The position numbers were made by a program, and so were the translations under genes. Below are positions 62,580 to 64,000 of a DNA stretch of 64,000 bases, piece by piece. The number at the start of each line of letters is the position of its first letter. Position 1 is the stretch's first letter. The notes beneath the pieces were generated by a model. It was not told the origin of the DNA. It made no database searches and worked only from the letters and a program-made list of their open reading frames with translations. The DNA comes from Peptococcaceae bacterium UBA6116 (GTDB lineage Bacteria > Bacillota > Desulfitobacteriia > Desulfitobacteriales > Syntrophobotulaceae): the NCBI GenBank assembly GCA_002423425.1, contig DIWC01000014.1:7508-71507 (forward strand), in the 5' to 3' direction.

Positions 62580-63898
62580 TTGAGCTCCTCCCCCTTTAAA
62601 TCATAGCTGTCAGCCTCGAGAATCCGGGCATCAATAATATCTCCCGGAAGATGTTTTTTATAGACCTCCAAGTAAATCTGACCATCTATTTCAGGGGCAT
62701 CTCCCTCAGTCCGTCCTACCCAGCTTTGCTGGGATATTTCTTCTTCCAGTATTACTTTAAGAATCTTACCGATTCTTTTCTGTTGTTGATTGCAAGCAAT
62801 GTCCGATTGTAAAGACATAAGCTTATCTTTGCGTACCCCTCTAACCTTGATAGGAATTTGATTGCTCATCTTTGCCGCCGGGGTTCCTTCCTCCTGGGAA
62901 TAAGCAAAAACTCCTACCCGATCCAGTTTTACCCTTTGAACAAAGTCAAGAAGCTTTTGAAACTGTTCTTCGGTTTCTCCCGGGAAACCTGTAATAAAGG
63001 TTGAACGGATGAAAATACCCGGTATATTTTGCCGCAATCTCGCAATTAAAGCTTCCGCTTCTTCGGCAGTATTACGTCTGTTCATCTTTTTTAGTATTTC
63101 ATTATCGGCGTGCTGCAAAGGAATATCAACGTAATTACAAATTTTAGATTCTTTTGCTATTATTTCAATTAATTGATCAGAAAATGCCTCGGGATAACAA
63201 TACAATAATCTGATCCATTCAATGCCCTCAACCTTAATTAGCTTCTCAAGAAGAGCAACCAGACGGGATTCTCCATATTTGTCACTGCCATAACGGGTTG
63301 TATCCTGAGCAATCAAAGCTATTTCCTTAACCCCTTCGGCAGCCAGTCTTTTGGTTTCTTCAATAATTGACTCCATCGTCCGGCTTCGGTAGCTTCCTTT
63401 TATCTGGGGAATAGTGCAATAGCTGCAGAAATTGTTACAACCCTCGGCTATTTTGATATAAGCAAAATATGGCGGACTTAAACGTATCCTAGGCATTTCA
63501 TGCGAGTAGATAAAGTCCTGATGTTTTTTATATGTACATTGCTTTTCCTTACTGCCATTTTCCAAAAGCAGAGGTATTGTATCAAGATCACCGTCACCTA
63601 GGACTCCATCTAATTCCGGGATCTCCTTCAGCAATTCTTGCCCGTATCTTTGTGCTAAACATCCCGTGGCATATATTTTTTCACAAATTCCATTATTTTT
63701 CAATTCGGCCATTTCAAGCAGAGTCTCTATCGATTCAGCTTTAGCATCTTCGATAAAACCGCAGGTATTGATTATTATAATATTGGCTTCAGCCGGATCG
63801 GCAGTAATACAATACCTACTTGCCAACATGCCGGTTATAATCTCACTATCCACTTGATTCTTCGGACATCCAAGGCTAATTACTGCCGTTTTCTTCAA
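62576..63898 (-). CDS. rimO: Ribosomal protein S12 methylthiotransferase RimO
   Basis: The radical-SAM enzyme of about 440 aa adds a methylthio group to Asp of ribosomal protein S12. It has the N-terminal UPF0004 cluster region ('ISLGCPKNQVDSE', 'IINTCGFIEDAK', 'YATGCLAQRY'), the radical-SAM 'CNNFCSYCTIPQIKG' and a C-terminal TRAM domain. The TTG at 63898 follows GAGGTGG and is preferred over the frame start at 63967. It heads the conserved block ending in spoVS. Confidence 0.95.
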   Translation of the reverse strand: MKKTAVISLGCPKNQVDSEIITGMLASRYCITADPAEANIIIINTCGFIEDAKAESIETLLEMAELKNNGICEKIYATGCLAQRYGQELLKEIPELDGVLGDGDLDTIPLLLENGSKEKQCTYKKHQDFIYSHEMPRIRLSPPYFAYIKIAEGCNNFCSYCTIPQIKGSYRSRTMESIIEETKRLAAEGVKEIALIAQDTTRYGSDKYGESRLVALLEKLIKVEGIEWIRLLYCYPEAFSDQLIEIIAKESKICNYVDIPLQHADNEILKKMNRRNTAEEAEALIARLRQNIPGIFIRSTFITGFPGETEEQFQKLLDFVQRVKLDRVGVFAYSQEEGTPAAKMSNQIPIKVRGVRKDKLMSLQSDIACNQQQKRIGKILKVILEEEISQQSWVGRTEGDAPEIDGQIYLEVYKKHLPGDIIDARILEADSYDLKGEELK

Positions 63899-64000
63899 CT
63901 TCCACCTCAATGTAGGAGAAATATACAATTTCACTTCAGTATATACCCATATATCAGCTAGTGTCAAAACGATTTCCTAGAAAAGCCAATCGCAAATTAA

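Overview
The window looks like chromosomal DNA of a low-to-moderate GC, anaerobic, spore-lineage Firmicute, probably of the Peptococcales/Desulfitobacterium-Desulfosporosinus-Dehalobacter type (inference). The signs are RNase J and RNase Y, SpoVS, a bactofilin/M23 pair, a hybrid-cluster protein, a ferredoxin-type aldo/keto reductase, a menaquinone methyltransferase, a YedF-like selenium/sulfur trio, strong AGGAGG ribosome-binding sites and many TTG/GTG starts. No rRNA, tRNA, CRISPR array, prophage or intact insertion sequence was seen.

Region 1 (1-12.4 kb): the 3' end of an RNase J gene, prfC, an Fe-S aldo/keto reductase, hcp with a divergent Crp/Fnr regulator, a lipoprotein gene split at an A-run, an M23 peptidase with a bactofilin, and a cysteine desulfurase/DUF3343/YedF-like trio. 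Two tiny proteins (53 and 37 aa) lie in the gaps. A roughly 670-nt GC-rich non-coding transcript unit follows, with its own promoter and terminator.

Region 2 (12.5-32.7 kb): mostly housekeeping genes: ahcY, pepF, a CYTH protein, a small CorA, thrC, a nucleoside kinase, nth, a PRC-barrel protein, an FAD oxidoreductase, yigZ, a CBS protein, menG, comFB, a Ski2-like helicase, a second bactofilin and recQ. A 217-bp element closed by about 20-bp inverted repeats sits at 15.85-16.07 kb. Decayed genes are frequent: an IS1182-type remnant abutting a truncated HAD gene, a 46-aa thioesterase stub and an MFS transporter with two internal losses.

Region 3 (32.8-45.8 kb): a polyphosphate module (two Ppx/GppA genes, ppk, sixA), then a same-strand signalling cassette: CBS-PAS-like-Hpt-HATPase kinase without a CheW domain, two CheY proteins, a truncated CheX, an MshEN-like/CheX-like protein and a PilZ protein. 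A UDP-glucose dehydrogenase and a family-4 glycosyltransferase precede it. This cassette is the best candidate for an undescribed system here: no receptor, CheW, CheR or CheB is present, and the outputs look like surface polysaccharide or c-di-GMP responses rather than classical chemotaxis.

Region 4 (46.4-64 kb): rnhA, a short argA, an unrecognised protein, phoU, uppP, a guaB stub, an HD protein, a coiled-coil protein, an aminotransferase, a PHP phosphoesterase and a dipeptidase. These lead into the conserved Firmicute run rimO-pgsA-cinA-recA-recX-rny-(unknown)-ymdB-spoVS, read on the minus strand. recA has a clear promoter with a LexA-type box.
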